Positions 1 through 8,671 of a DNA stretch of 64,000 nt are shown piece after piece. The notes under the pieces were generated by a model that was not told the DNA's origin, did not search any database, and saw nothing but the letters and a program-made list of their open reading frames with translations. Position numbers and translations under genes: made by a program. Source of the stretch: Bacillota bacterium (lineage in GTDB: Bacteria; Bacillota; Clostridia; Acetivibrionales; DSM-1351); NCBI GenBank assembly GCA_023416275.1, contig JAEZIB010000155.1, positions 7,305 through 71,304 on the forward strand, written 5' to 3'. Position 1 is the stretch's first letter. Every line of letters starts with the position of its first letter.

Positions 1-118
1 GTTCTTGTTCTAAATTCTTTATTCTAACAACCGGTGGTTGATAAGTTATTGGATTTAAAATTTGAAAAGGCATACCAACACTAACTTGATGATTTTTGAA
101 TATTTTGTTATTAGACAA
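1..118 (-). CDS. fliH: Flagellar assembly protein FliH, N-terminal part (cut by window edge)
   Basis: Only the first 39 codons are in the window; the gene runs off the left edge. I place the start at a TTG (116-118) that overlaps the end of fliG, preceded by a strong GGAGGAG in the last codons of fliG. The visible residues (LSNNKIFKNHQVSVG...) are polar and look like a FliH N-terminus, but the call rests mainly on position, since fliH normally follows fliG in the flgB-flgC-fliE-fliF-fliG-fliH-fliI operon. FliH is the peripheral stator-like regulator of the export ATPase FliI. The conserved FliH C-terminal domain cannot be seen here. Confidence 0.6.
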   Translation of the reverse strand, partial: MSNNKIFKNHQVSVGMPFQILNPITYQPPVVRIKNLEQE

Positions 119-1139
119 TTATTTCATCTCCTCCGCCTCTGGAAATAACTATCTCACCAGCATCTTCCAGTTTACGTATTATGTTAACAATCTTCTGCTG
201 GGCTTCTTCAACATCTTTAAGTCTAACTGGTCCCATAAATTCGAGATCCTCTTTAATCATTTCACTTAGACGTTTAGACATATTTGAGAAAATAAGCCTC
301 TGAACATCATCCGTTGCACCCTTAAGAGCAACTGCAAGCTGATTATTATCAACTTCTCTAAGAAATCTTTGAATAGATCTTCCGTCAAGAGTAAGAATAT
401 CTTCAAATACAAACATACGTCTTTTAATTTCTTCAGCTAAATCAGTATCTTCAATTTCTAATGTTTCCATAATAAACTTTTCTGTTCCTCTGTCAACGGA
501 GTTAAGGATATCAACAATTGACTGAACTCCTCCAGCAGCAGTATAATCCTCTGTAACTAATGAAGAAAGCTTCTTTTCCAGAATACGCTCTACTTCTTTT
601 ATTACATCTGGTGATGTTCTATCCATAGTTGCTATTCTTCTGGCAACATCAGCTTGCTTATCTTGTGGTAATGCTGAAAGTACTACAGATGCTTGATGCG
701 GTTTTAAATAAGCTAAAATCAAAGCAATTGTTTGTGGATGTTCCCCTTGAATAAAATTTAACAGCTGTGTGGGGTCTGTTTTACGAACAAAGTCGAAAGG
801 TCTAACTTGTAATGAAACAGTCAGCTTATTTATAATATCAACTGCTTTCTGTGAGCCCAGCGCTTTCTCTAGAATATCCTTTGCGTAGCCAATACCACCT
901 TCAGCAATGTATTCCTGAGCGAGACAGATTTGATAAAATTCATCAAGAACTCTTTCTTTCTCCTCTGGACTAACTGATCTAATATTAGCTATCTCAAGAG
1001 TTAACTGTTCTATTTCCTCTTCTTTTAAATGTTTAAAAATTTCAGCCGACTTATCAGGACCTAATGAAATAAGCAACATAGCTGCTTTCTCTCTTCCGCT
1101 GTATTCAGCCTTTGAACTAGCTCTAGTCAAGCTCTTCAC
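111..1139 (-). CDS. fliG: Flagellar motor switch protein FliG
   Basis: 342 residues, the usual length for FliG. This protein forms the rotor ring on top of the FliF MS-ring and carries the torque helix that contacts MotA. The middle domain has the conserved EHPQ motif (GEHPQTIALILAYL, around residue 132), and the C-terminal third has the charged stretch expected for the torque helix (DGRSIQRFLREVDNNQLAVALKG region). The predicted start is a GTG with only a weak upstream GGGGTG, so a slightly different start is possible. It lies 52 bp after fliF and overlaps the fliH start, which suggests translational coupling inside the basal-body operon. Confidence 0.96.
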   Translation of the reverse strand: MKSLTRASSKAEYSGREKAAMLLISLGPDKSAEIFKHLKEEEIEQLTLEIANIRSVSPEEKERVLDEFYQICLAQEYIAEGGIGYAKDILEKALGSQKAVDIINKLTVSLQVRPFDFVRKTDPTQLLNFIQGEHPQTIALILAYLKPHQASVVLSALPQDKQADVARRIATMDRTSPDVIKEVERILEKKLSSLVTEDYTAAGGVQSIVDILNSVDRGTEKFIMETLEIEDTDLAEEIKRRMFVFEDILTLDGRSIQRFLREVDNNQLAVALKGATDDVQRLIFSNMSKRLSEMIKEDLEFMGPVRLKDVEEAQQKIVNIIRKLEDAGEIVISRGGGDEIIV

Positions 1140-1191
1140 CCCACAAAAATATTATGTCTACTTTTATTATATCAAACTCCACAAACTTAAC

Positions 1192-2778
1192 TTATTCGTA
1201 GTCATCAGTTAACCAATTACGCAACAATTGAGCAACAGCATCTGGTTTTTGCTTTACAAACTTCTCTAACTGCTTTTTAACTTCTGATCTTTCTTCCGTA
1301 TCTATTTCAGGAACCGGATCTTGTCTCAAATCATTAATATTGTATTTTGGCGAAATCATCTCATCAACACCAGCGAAAACTGGCTCTGGCACTGTTTTTT
1401 TGCTTCTCTTCGGAATTGCAATAATAACTAATGCAATAAGCATTAATAGTAACAATACTAATAAACCATACTCTGATAATAAGCCTTTTATCATTTCAGC
1501 TGTCGTTGGGATTTCTTCGACATTTGGCTGTACCTTTAACTTTGTAACTGCAATATTTTCAACAGGTATGCCTGTCGCTTTACTTGCAAGATCCTGTACC
1601 TGCGCTATTAACTCATCTGTTAATTTTGCATCATCAGCAACTCTATTTCCATATAACAAAGTTACAGCAGCAGTGGTCTTTTCTGGAATAACTTCTCCCA
1701 ATGATTTTTCACTTTGCTTTTCTAACTGATTATAGGTATAAGTCTCTTTAATATTTGACTTTTTATAGGATTCAGCATCAGTAGAACCATTCGGATAGGT
1801 TGGTGTTGTTCCAGGATTTGCATCCATACCAATTGTTCCCCCCGAGGTCCCATTAGTGAGTTCCTCTTTGAGCTCATCTTTTGTCAAGACTGCTCCGGAA
1901 TCCATATCATCTGGGTTTGAAATTTCTTTTGATGATTGAGTTAATGTGTCAAAATCGAGTATCGGGTTTACAACAACTCTAGCTGTATCAAAGCTATCAA
2001 ATTGTTGACCGTTGAGCACATTTCTAAGATTTTTTTCTAGATCTGTTTTTACTTTTAATTTCATTTCGTATTTTGTAGATGTTTTATCCATAGCATCATC
2101 TGCTTCTGAATTTAAAGGATTACCTTCTTCATCTATAACAGTAACGTTTGAAGGATCTAGTCCCTCGACACTACTAGCAACGACTTTTACAATACTTTCA
2201 GCCTGTTTAGGAGTAATTTCTCCACTACGGGTAATGACTACAGACGCCTTAGCATCTTTATTACTGGTAGAATCTATAAACAAAGTATCTTCAGGTACAG
2301 ATATCGTTACACTTGCATCCTTAACATTTTGAATAAGCTTAAGCTGTCTGGCAATATCTGATTCATCAAGTTCTTGCCATATGTGCTTCTTATCACTCTC
2401 AGTTGTATTTATTTTTATGTTACCAAGAGCATCCGCAAATGTTAACCCGTTTTTGGGGTAACCAGCAGTAGCCAATTCTAAGTGAGCATTATCGCTGTCT
2501 TTTACATCAACAACTATACCCGTTTTATTGTCAGTCAACTTGTATGCAATTCCTTTTTCGTTCAGTATCTTCTGCATTTCAGCAACATCTGTCGAATTGG
2601 CATTTTCTATTACTGTAGTATATGTTGGTCTTGTTAGCATATATAAACCCAAACCAACAGCAACTGTAACAATACCCACCGTTATATATATTCTGACTTT
2701 TTGAGATTTCTCCAAACCCTTCCAAAAGTCAATTATCGGTTTAAGTATATTAGATAAGAATTCTGGCAAAACTACCAC
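1192..2778 (-). CDS. fliF: Flagellar MS-ring protein FliF
   Basis: 528 residues. FliF forms the MS-ring of the basal body in the cytoplasmic membrane. A first membrane segment is visible around residues 28-47 and a second around 437-456, bracketing a large extracytoplasmic part with the YscJ/FliF ring-building domain (TTVIENANSTDVAEMQKILNEKGI near residue 54) and a Ser/Gly/Thr-rich low-complexity insert (around 310-345). The final tail (AVAQLLRNWLTDDYE) matches the FliG-binding C-terminus of the family. It lies between fliE and fliG, in the standard order. Confidence 0.97.
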   Translation of the reverse strand: MVVLPEFLSNILKPIIDFWKGLEKSQKVRIYITVGIVTVAVGLGLYMLTRPTYTTVIENANSTDVAEMQKILNEKGIAYKLTDNKTGIVVDVKDSDNAHLELATAGYPKNGLTFADALGNIKINTTESDKKHIWQELDESDIARQLKLIQNVKDASVTISVPEDTLFIDSTSNKDAKASVVITRSGEITPKQAESIVKVVASSVEGLDPSNVTVIDEEGNPLNSEADDAMDKTSTKYEMKLKVKTDLEKNLRNVLNGQQFDSFDTARVVVNPILDFDTLTQSSKEISNPDDMDSGAVLTKDELKEELTNGTSGGTIGMDANPGTTPTYPNGSTDAESYKKSNIKETYTYNQLEKQSEKSLGEVIPEKTTAAVTLLYGNRVADDAKLTDELIAQVQDLASKATGIPVENIAVTKLKVQPNVEEIPTTAEMIKGLLSEYGLLVLLLLMLIALVIIAIPKRSKKTVPEPVFAGVDEMISPKYNINDLRQDPVPEIDTEERSEVKKQLEKFVKQKPDAVAQLLRNWLTDDYE

Positions 2779-2875
2779 CCCAATATTGTATTAATTTATC
2801 TTTAGTACAGTATTTAACCCCTTTGTCAATCATAACACTGTATTAAATAGTCAATTGCAAAAGCTCTGCTTTTTG

Positions 2876-3184
2876 CTATATCTGCATTCTCATAATTTCT
2901 GTATATGCATCCACTATTTTATTTCGTATTGACATAGTGAATTGCAAAGCTATACTTGCTTTCTCACCAGCAATTAATACCTCTGGAATATTATCTGTTT
3001 TTCCTAATGCAAAATCTTCTTTCAATTGAGCTGACTGATTTTCCATGTCAGTAACCTTCATAAGAGCTGAGTTTAAATATTCACCAAAGCTAACCTCAGT
3101 CGAATTAGCCTTGTTAACATCACTACCTATTCCAATGTTGTCTGGTATTAACTGTTTTATCTGTGAAACGCCATCAATTGCCAT
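2876..3184 (-). CDS. fliE: Flagellar hook-basal body protein FliE
   Basis: 102 residues from the ATG at 3184 (MAIDGVSQIKQ...), the family length. FliE links the MS-ring to the proximal rod. The C-terminal half (SIALQFTMSIRNKIVDAYTEIMRMQI) is the conserved FliE signature. An in-frame extension upstream (MCLNGAWEGI) is only translation of the repeated Shine-Dalgarno element that precedes the gene. The identical artefact (MCLNRTWEV) appears in front of trmFO, which argues for starting at 3184. The GGGAGG lies 5-7 bp before the ATG. Confidence 0.95.
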   Translation of the reverse strand: MAIDGVSQIKQLIPDNIGIGSDVNKANSTEVSFGEYLNSALMKVTDMENQSAQLKEDFALGKTDNIPEVLIAGEKASIALQFTMSIRNKIVDAYTEIMRMQI

Positions 3185-3220
3185 AATACCCTCCCACGCC
3201 CCATTTAGGCACAAAAATGA
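3185..3220 (-). repeat. Repeated leader element with Shine-Dalgarno before fliE
   Basis: Minus-strand sequence TGCCTAAATGGGGCGTGGGAGG ends 7 bp before the fliE ATG. It is the 3' end of an element found before several unrelated genes here (trmFO, dprA, trkA, the DJ-1 gene). A small hairpin (GCC...GGC) comes directly before the GTGGGAGG. No GCTCGAAAA hairpin is intact here, though the 120 bp upstream contain a degenerate-looking palindromic stretch. Confidence 0.7.
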
Positions 3221-3345
3221 TGAAACTATAAGTGCAGAGCCTGTGCTTCGCTGAGCTTAAACCACTCTCTTTCAAGCTAACCCAATATCCTCTATATGCA
3301 ATATTAGCTTCATTAATAAGGGCTAAGTATAACAAATTCTAATAT

Positions 3346-3783
3346 TTACTTACCTATTTCTAATGCTTTCATTGCCATAGATTTTGTAGCATTTATTGAA
3401 GTAACATTAGCTTCGTATGATCTTGTTGCTGATATCATATTCACCATTTCTGTAACAACATCTACATTTGGCATATTTACATAACCATCTTCATCAGCGT
3501 CAGGATGACCAGGATCATATACCTTTTTAAATTCTGAAGTATCCTCGACAATTTTTGTTACTCGGACACCTTGGCCATTTGACAATTTGTCACTGGCAGT
3601 CGCCAATACATCAGAAAATGAACCTGCACGCTCCTCAAATAATACATCTTTTCTTCTATAAGGAGTCCCATCCTCTGTTCTAGTTGTGTTTACATTTGCA
3701 ATGTTTTGAGAAATAATATCCATTCTAACTCTTTGGGCAGTTAATCCTGAAGCCCCGATATCAAGTGAACCAAAGAAACCCAT
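3346..3783 (-). CDS. flgC: Flagellar basal-body rod protein FlgC
   Basis: 145 residues. This is a proximal rod subunit exported through the flagellar type III apparatus. The N-terminal signature NIANVNTTRTEDGTPYRRK (near residues 28-46) and the C-terminal coiled segment (MVNMISATRSYEANVTSINATKSM) are typical of FlgC. The gene follows flgB by 6 bp, so the two are almost certainly co-translated. Confidence 0.97.
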   Translation of the reverse strand: MGFFGSLDIGASGLTAQRVRMDIISQNIANVNTTRTEDGTPYRRKDVLFEERAGSFSDVLATASDKLSNGQGVRVTKIVEDTSEFKKVYDPGHPDADEDGYVNMPNVDVVTEMVNMISATRSYEANVTSINATKSMAMKALEIGK

Positions 3784-3789
3784 TATTTA

Positions 3790-4167
3790 TCATTTCCCTT
3801 CTCTAATAACATTTTTTATTTTACTGAAGTTACTATTTATTAGCTGTACCAAAGCATTATATTTTATTGTGTTTTTCGCTAAATAAGACATTTCACTGTC
3901 AATATCAACATTGTTTCCATCAATACGCATTTTGTTATCTGAGTTGTCCTCTATAATAGTAGGCTGAATATCATCCTCACTATTCATATTAGCTCTATTT
4001 AACGAATCAGCAAAATATTGTTCAAATGCAACATCTTTTCTCTTATAGTTCGGAGTGTCTACATTTGCTATGTTCTGTGAAATAGTATCATTTCTAGCTA
4101 GAGATGCATTAAGTGCCTTCTCCATTATATTACTCTTTCCATATAACCCCTGAATCAAATCAATCAC
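3790..4167 (-). CDS. flgB: Flagellar basal-body rod protein FlgB
   Basis: 125 residues. FlgB is the rod subunit next to FliE. The motif NIANVDTPNYKRKDVAFEQ (around residues 32-50) is the family hallmark. It is the first gene of the visible flagellar operon (flgB-flgC-fliE-fliF-fliG-fliH). The start is uncertain: the GTG at 4167 is only 1-2 bases from the TAGGAG ribosome site, so the TTG at residue 4 may be used instead. In many Firmicutes codY sits just upstream of flgB; here the gene before it is trmFO and no codY is present. Confidence 0.94.
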   Translation of the reverse strand: MIDLIQGLYGKSNIMEKALNASLARNDTISQNIANVDTPNYKRKDVAFEQYFADSLNRANMNSEDDIQPTIIEDNSDNKMRIDGNNVDIDSEMSYLAKNTIKYNALVQLINSNFSKIKNVIREGK

Positions 4168-4281
4168 GCTCCTACAAGATGTAAATGTGCAAACACATAT
4201 TATTAGATAAATTTTAGCATACTAAAAATAAAAAAACAACAAATTAAGTTGATAATAGGCGATAATAGGACTAATTACTCA

Positions 4282-5595
4282 CTATTTTTCATAATAATTG
4301 TAAATTTGTTCCACTAGTTCTAGAGATTTTTGTGCTATTTGAGAATTTCTTTTCCTTTTATCTCTAATACTGGTATCAGCGCCAATGAATAAACCAAAAT
4401 TAACATTCATAGGTTGGAAATTTTTCACGCTGGAATCAGAAATATAATGGCTTAAAGCGCCAATAGAAGTATTAGCTGGAAAAACCAGATTTCCCTTATT
4501 AAGGCATTTGGAGCAAGCATTTATTCCTGCAACAAAACCTGAAGCTGTTGATTCGATATAACCTTCTACTCCTGTAATTTGACCAGCAAAATAAATAGAA
4601 TCACTGTTTATCAATTTATATGTGTTATCTAATAGTTTGGGTGAATTTATATAAGTATTTCTATGCATAACGCCATATCTTACAAATTCAGCATTTTCCA
4701 AACCTGGAATTAGACTAAAAACTCTTTTTTGCTCTGGCCATTTCAAATGAGTTTGAAATCCTACTATATTATATAGTGTAGCATTTTTATTATCCTGTCT
4801 AAGTTGTACTACTGCATAAGGCTTTACATCTGATCTAGGATCCATCAATCCTACAGGCTTTAGTGGACCATACCTCATAGTATCTTTTCCTCTACTTGCC
4901 ATGCTTTCTATAGGCATGCAGCCCTCAAAAACCATATTCTTTTCAAACTCCTTTACCTCTGCCAACTCAGCATTAATTAAGGCATTATAGAATATTTCAT
5001 ACTCTTCTCTGTTCATAGGACAATTAATGTAATCCTCTGATCCTTTTCCATATCTAGCTGCCTTGAAAGCCTTATCCATATTAATAGAATCAAACGCAAC
5101 AATTGGAGCAGCCGCATCAAAAAAGTGAAGATAGTCTTCTCCAATAAGCTGCCTTATATGATTAAACATAGCTTCAGAAGTTAATGGCCCTGTAGCAATT
5201 ATAGTAATATTATCATCCGGTAATCTCTCTTGTTCTCCATAAATAATTTCTATATTCTCTATATTTTTTATAGTATTAGTAATATATTCTGAGAAGCCTT
5301 CTCTATCAACTGCTAATGCCCCGCCTGCCGGAACCCTTGTTGCATCTGCTGCCTTTAATATTAAAGAATCCATTAATCGCAGCTCTTCTTTTAATAGACC
5401 TACTGCATTTTCTAATTGATCTGATCTTAGTGAATTGCTGCAAACCAACTCTGCAAAATTTTCAGAATGATGTGCAGGGGAATATTTATGAGGCTTCATT
5501 TCAAATAACTTAACATTTATTCCTCTTTTGGCAATTTGATACGCTGCCTCACATCCTGCTAGTCCTGCTCCAATTACATTTATTGTTTTACTCAT
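4282..5595 (-). CDS. trmFO: tRNA (uracil-54) methyltransferase, folate/FAD-dependent (TrmFO)
   Basis: 437 residues from the ATG at 5595. TrmFO makes 5-methyluridine at position 54 of the tRNA T-loop, using methylene-tetrahydrofolate and FAD. The N-terminus has the dinucleotide-binding motif GAGLAGCEAAYQIAKRG, followed by the family motifs HSENFAELVCSNSLRSD and ACSKCLNKGNL. Length matches the family (about 435). The in-frame extension to 5625 is translation of the repeated leader element and was not used. The topA-trmFO-flagellar order is typical of Clostridia. Confidence 0.96.
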   Translation of the reverse strand: MSKTINVIGAGLAGCEAAYQIAKRGINVKLFEMKPHKYSPAHHSENFAELVCSNSLRSDQLENAVGLLKEELRLMDSLILKAADATRVPAGGALAVDREGFSEYITNTIKNIENIEIIYGEQERLPDDNITIIATGPLTSEAMFNHIRQLIGEDYLHFFDAAAPIVAFDSINMDKAFKAARYGKGSEDYINCPMNREEYEIFYNALINAELAEVKEFEKNMVFEGCMPIESMASRGKDTMRYGPLKPVGLMDPRSDVKPYAVVQLRQDNKNATLYNIVGFQTHLKWPEQKRVFSLIPGLENAEFVRYGVMHRNTYINSPKLLDNTYKLINSDSIYFAGQITGVEGYIESTASGFVAGINACSKCLNKGNLVFPANTSIGALSHYISDSSVKNFQPMNVNFGLFIGADTSIRDKRKRNSQIAQKSLELVEQIYNYYEK

Positions 5596-5987
5596 GCAAA
5601 CCTCCCACGTCCTATTTAGGCACAAAAATTTGTTAAAGACTTTATTGAAGAACCTATGTGTTTTTTCCCATCAAATTGTAAGCTGTAAAGAAAGCTTATA
5701 CAACAAAGGTCTTCTTTATTAATAATTTTATCTTAAATACACTTGCTGAATTTTTTAAAAGAATACAACTTTCGCAGGGTAAAAAACCATCTATAATTCT
5801 CCTGTACCGTAGAATTTTTATGTGCGATGGTTGATTAAGAAGTATTAGAGTTTTAACAAAAGTAAACCGAAAGCCTATTGTGCACTTCCGGTTTTAATCT
5901 TATCTATTTCAATTACTTCACCTATTTTGCTCCCATTTTCTAATGCTTTGCCCATTACTGAATATTCCTATTTAATTTATTATATAC
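5596..5987 (-). repeat. Repeated leader element before trmFO and remaining trmFO-topA gap
   Basis: The 3' end (5596-5632, minus strand) is a copy of the repeated leader: TGCCTAAATAGGACGTGGGAGG, ending 6 bp before the trmFO ATG. The rest (5633-5987) is AT-rich. A 26-codon open frame (5875-5955, minus) begins shortly after topA but resembles nothing I know. I see no GCTCGAAAA hairpin here and no clear terminator for topA. Confidence 0.55.
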
Positions 5988-8372
5988 TTATGCCTTTTTA
6001 CTAGTTGTAGTTTTCTTTTTAACTGTTGATTTCTTCTTTGCTGCAGTTTCTTTTTTATCTGCTGTTTTCTTCTTTGCTGTAGTTTCTTTTTTATCTACTG
6101 TTTTCTTATTTGCTGTAGCTTCCTTTTTTACTGCAGTTTTCTTTTTTACTGTAGTTTCATTTTTATCTGCTGTTTTCTTCTTTGCTGCAGCTTCTTTTTT
6201 TACTGCAGTTTTATTCTTGACTGAAGAGTCCTTTTTTGCAGCGGCTTTCCTCTTTGTTGCAGCTTCTTTCTCTGATGCTGCTTCCTTCTTTATTGCAGAA
6301 TCGGCATTAGTACTGCAGTTCTCATTACTGCAATATAATGTTATTTTTTTACCTGAAGATTTTTGAAGCATAAAAGCTCCACAGGTGGAGCAAATTTCAT
6401 TACTAGGCATATCCCAACTCATAAACGTACATTCTGGATTTTTCTCACAACCTATATACTTTCTGCCTTTTCTTGTCTTTTTTATTAGCACCTTTCCCTG
6501 GCATAAAGGGCATAGCACACCCGCATCCTCAACAATGGCTTTTGTGTTTCTGCACTCCGGAAATCCTGGACAAGCCAAAAATTTGCCGAATCTTCCCTGT
6601 TTGACAACCATTAATCTACCACATTTTTCACACGGTATGTCAGAAACCTCTACAGGTAGTTCTACATTTCCAATGCTTTCCTCAGCTTCATTTAACACTG
6701 TCTTAAAAGGACTATAAAACTCTTCTAATACTTCCTTCCATGCCTTTTCTCCCTCTGCAACAGCATCAAGCTTATCCTCCATCTGTGCAGTAAATTCTGC
6801 ATTAACAATGTCTTTAAAATGTTTTACCATTATTTCATTGACTATCTTACCTAATTCAGTAGGTATCAAGCATTTTTTATCTTTAATTACATATCCCCTT
6901 GATAAAATAGTAGATATTGTTGGTGCATAAGTACTAGGTCTACCAATACCTCTCTCTTCAAGTGATTTTACTAATGTTGCCTCTGTATACCGAGGAGGCG
7001 GTTGAGTAAAATGCTGTTTTGGCAAGTTGCCTTTCAATATTAGTTCATCACCTTCAAATAACGGAGGAAGATTATTAGCTTCATCATCTGACTCTTCATC
7101 CTTACCCTCTATATATAAAACCATAAATCCTGGAAATTTAATCTTTGAACCACTGGCTTTGAATAAATAATCTCCAACAGAAATATCTGCATTAACAGTA
7201 TCATAAACTGCTGATGACATTTGGCTGGCAATAAACCTGCTCCAAATAAGCTTGTAAACTTTATATTGTTCAGATGTTAATGAATCCTTAATATCATCTG
7301 GAGCCAAATCTACATAAGATGGACGTATAGCTTCATGTGCATCCTGCGATGCCGATTTGTTTTTGTAAACCTTAGGAACCTCTGGAATATATTCTTTTCC
7401 GTATTTTGTGTTTATATAATTTCTAGCTTCATTTTGAGCTTCCTCAGATATTCTAGTTGAATCAGTTCTCATATATGTTATAAGTCCAACTGAACCACGA
7501 CCTTTTATATCAACACCTTCATACAGACGTTGTGCAACCATCATTGTTTTCTTGGTAGTAAATCCCAATTTTCTTGACGCTTCTTGTTGCAAGGTACTAG
7601 TGATAAAAGGTGCTGCTGCTGCTCTTTTCTTTTCCTGCTCCTTGACCTTTTGCACTATATATTTGCTTTTGGCTATTTCGTCTAAAATAGCATTAACCTG
7701 TTCACCATTTGTCAGTTCAATTTTCTCTTTTTTGGTTCCATAAAACTTAGCCTCAAAAGCGGGACTTGTTTTCGGTTTTTCCAAATTAGAAACTATTGAC
7801 CAATATTCCTCGGGTGTAAATTCCTCTATTTCTTTCTCTCTATCACAAATCATTTTTGTTGCAACAGATTGAACCCTGCCGGCACTCAGCCCCTTTTTCA
7901 CTTTTTTCCAAAGCAAAGGACTTATTTTATAGCCTACTATCCTATCTAAGACTCTCCTTGCCTGCTGTGCATCAACAAGATTTGTATCTATTTCTCTTGG
8001 CTGCTTTAATGCATTTTTTACAGCATTTTGAGTTATTTCATTAAATGAAACCCTACATTTCTGTCCTTCATCTATATTTAAAATATGGGCTAAATGCCAA
8101 GATATTGCCTCTCCCTCTCGGTCAGGGTCAGTTGCAAGATAAATTTTCTTTGCAGACTTTGCTTCCTTCTTAAGTTTTGAAATAACATCACCTTTTCCCC
8201 GAATAGTGATGTATTTAGGCTCAAAATTATTTTCAATATCCACACCAATCTGACTTTTAGGTAAATCTCTAATATGTCCGATAGACGCTTCAACCTTATA
8301 ACCCTTGCCTAAAAACTTTCCAATTGATTTTACTTTTCCAGGAGACTCCACAATAACCAGGTTATCAGCCAT
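5988..8372 (-). CDS. topA: DNA topoisomerase I (type IA)
   Basis: 794 residues. It relaxes negative supercoils by transient single-strand cleavage. The TOPRIM domain is at the N-terminus (LVIVESPGKVKSIGKFLG; DPDREGEAISWH). The catalytic tyrosine is in GLITYMRTDSTR, near residue 300. Three C4 zinc-ribbon repeats follow around residues 585-685 (CEKCGRLMVVKQGRFGKFLACPGF; CPLCQGKVLIKK; CSTCGAFMLQKSS). The last ~105 residues are an unusual Lys/Ala/Thr-rich low-complexity tail built from tandem KKxTAxKKE units, like a histone H1 tail. The core enzyme ends before this tail in most relatives. Confidence 0.97.
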   Translation of the reverse strand: MADNLVIVESPGKVKSIGKFLGKGYKVEASIGHIRDLPKSQIGVDIENNFEPKYITIRGKGDVISKLKKEAKSAKKIYLATDPDREGEAISWHLAHILNIDEGQKCRVSFNEITQNAVKNALKQPREIDTNLVDAQQARRVLDRIVGYKISPLLWKKVKKGLSAGRVQSVATKMICDREKEIEEFTPEEYWSIVSNLEKPKTSPAFEAKFYGTKKEKIELTNGEQVNAILDEIAKSKYIVQKVKEQEKKRAAAAPFITSTLQQEASRKLGFTTKKTMMVAQRLYEGVDIKGRGSVGLITYMRTDSTRISEEAQNEARNYINTKYGKEYIPEVPKVYKNKSASQDAHEAIRPSYVDLAPDDIKDSLTSEQYKVYKLIWSRFIASQMSSAVYDTVNADISVGDYLFKASGSKIKFPGFMVLYIEGKDEESDDEANNLPPLFEGDELILKGNLPKQHFTQPPPRYTEATLVKSLEERGIGRPSTYAPTISTILSRGYVIKDKKCLIPTELGKIVNEIMVKHFKDIVNAEFTAQMEDKLDAVAEGEKAWKEVLEEFYSPFKTVLNEAEESIGNVELPVEVSDIPCEKCGRLMVVKQGRFGKFLACPGFPECRNTKAIVEDAGVLCPLCQGKVLIKKTRKGRKYIGCEKNPECTFMSWDMPSNEICSTCGAFMLQKSSGKKITLYCSNENCSTNADSAIKKEAASEKEAATKRKAAAKKDSSVKNKTAVKKEAAAKKKTADKNETTVKKKTAVKKEATANKKTVDKKETTAKKKTADKKETAAKKKSTVKKKTTTSKKA

Positions 8373-8671
8373 TTTTTTCCTCCGTGTATAAATTCTTATA
8401 TTAATTTATTAAAAAATATTAATCAAAATATTTATTAAATACTTATTTATTAATTTTGTTAAACAACTACTAATTTAAACTGGATTTTATAATCTGTCAA
8501 CCTTACATTAATAATTCTATATAAAATATAGTAAATTATTCTGTATTTTTACTTTTTTGGTTATAGTATCAAATTGATAATACACTACCATTAATCGTAT
8601 ACTAGCCTTACTATATTTATACTTCATTTTTAAATTTTTTAAGAATTCATCCTAAAGTAATTGTATTTTTT

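Noticed and set aside
3185..3214. Longer FliE and TrmFO N-termini (MCLNGAWE / MCLNRTWE)
   Set aside because: Both are the same leader repeat read in frame; the shared peptide has no link to either protein family.
5875..5955. 26-codon frame after topA (MGKALENGSKIGEV...)
   Set aside because: No ribosome site at a proper distance and no recognised homology; too short to support.
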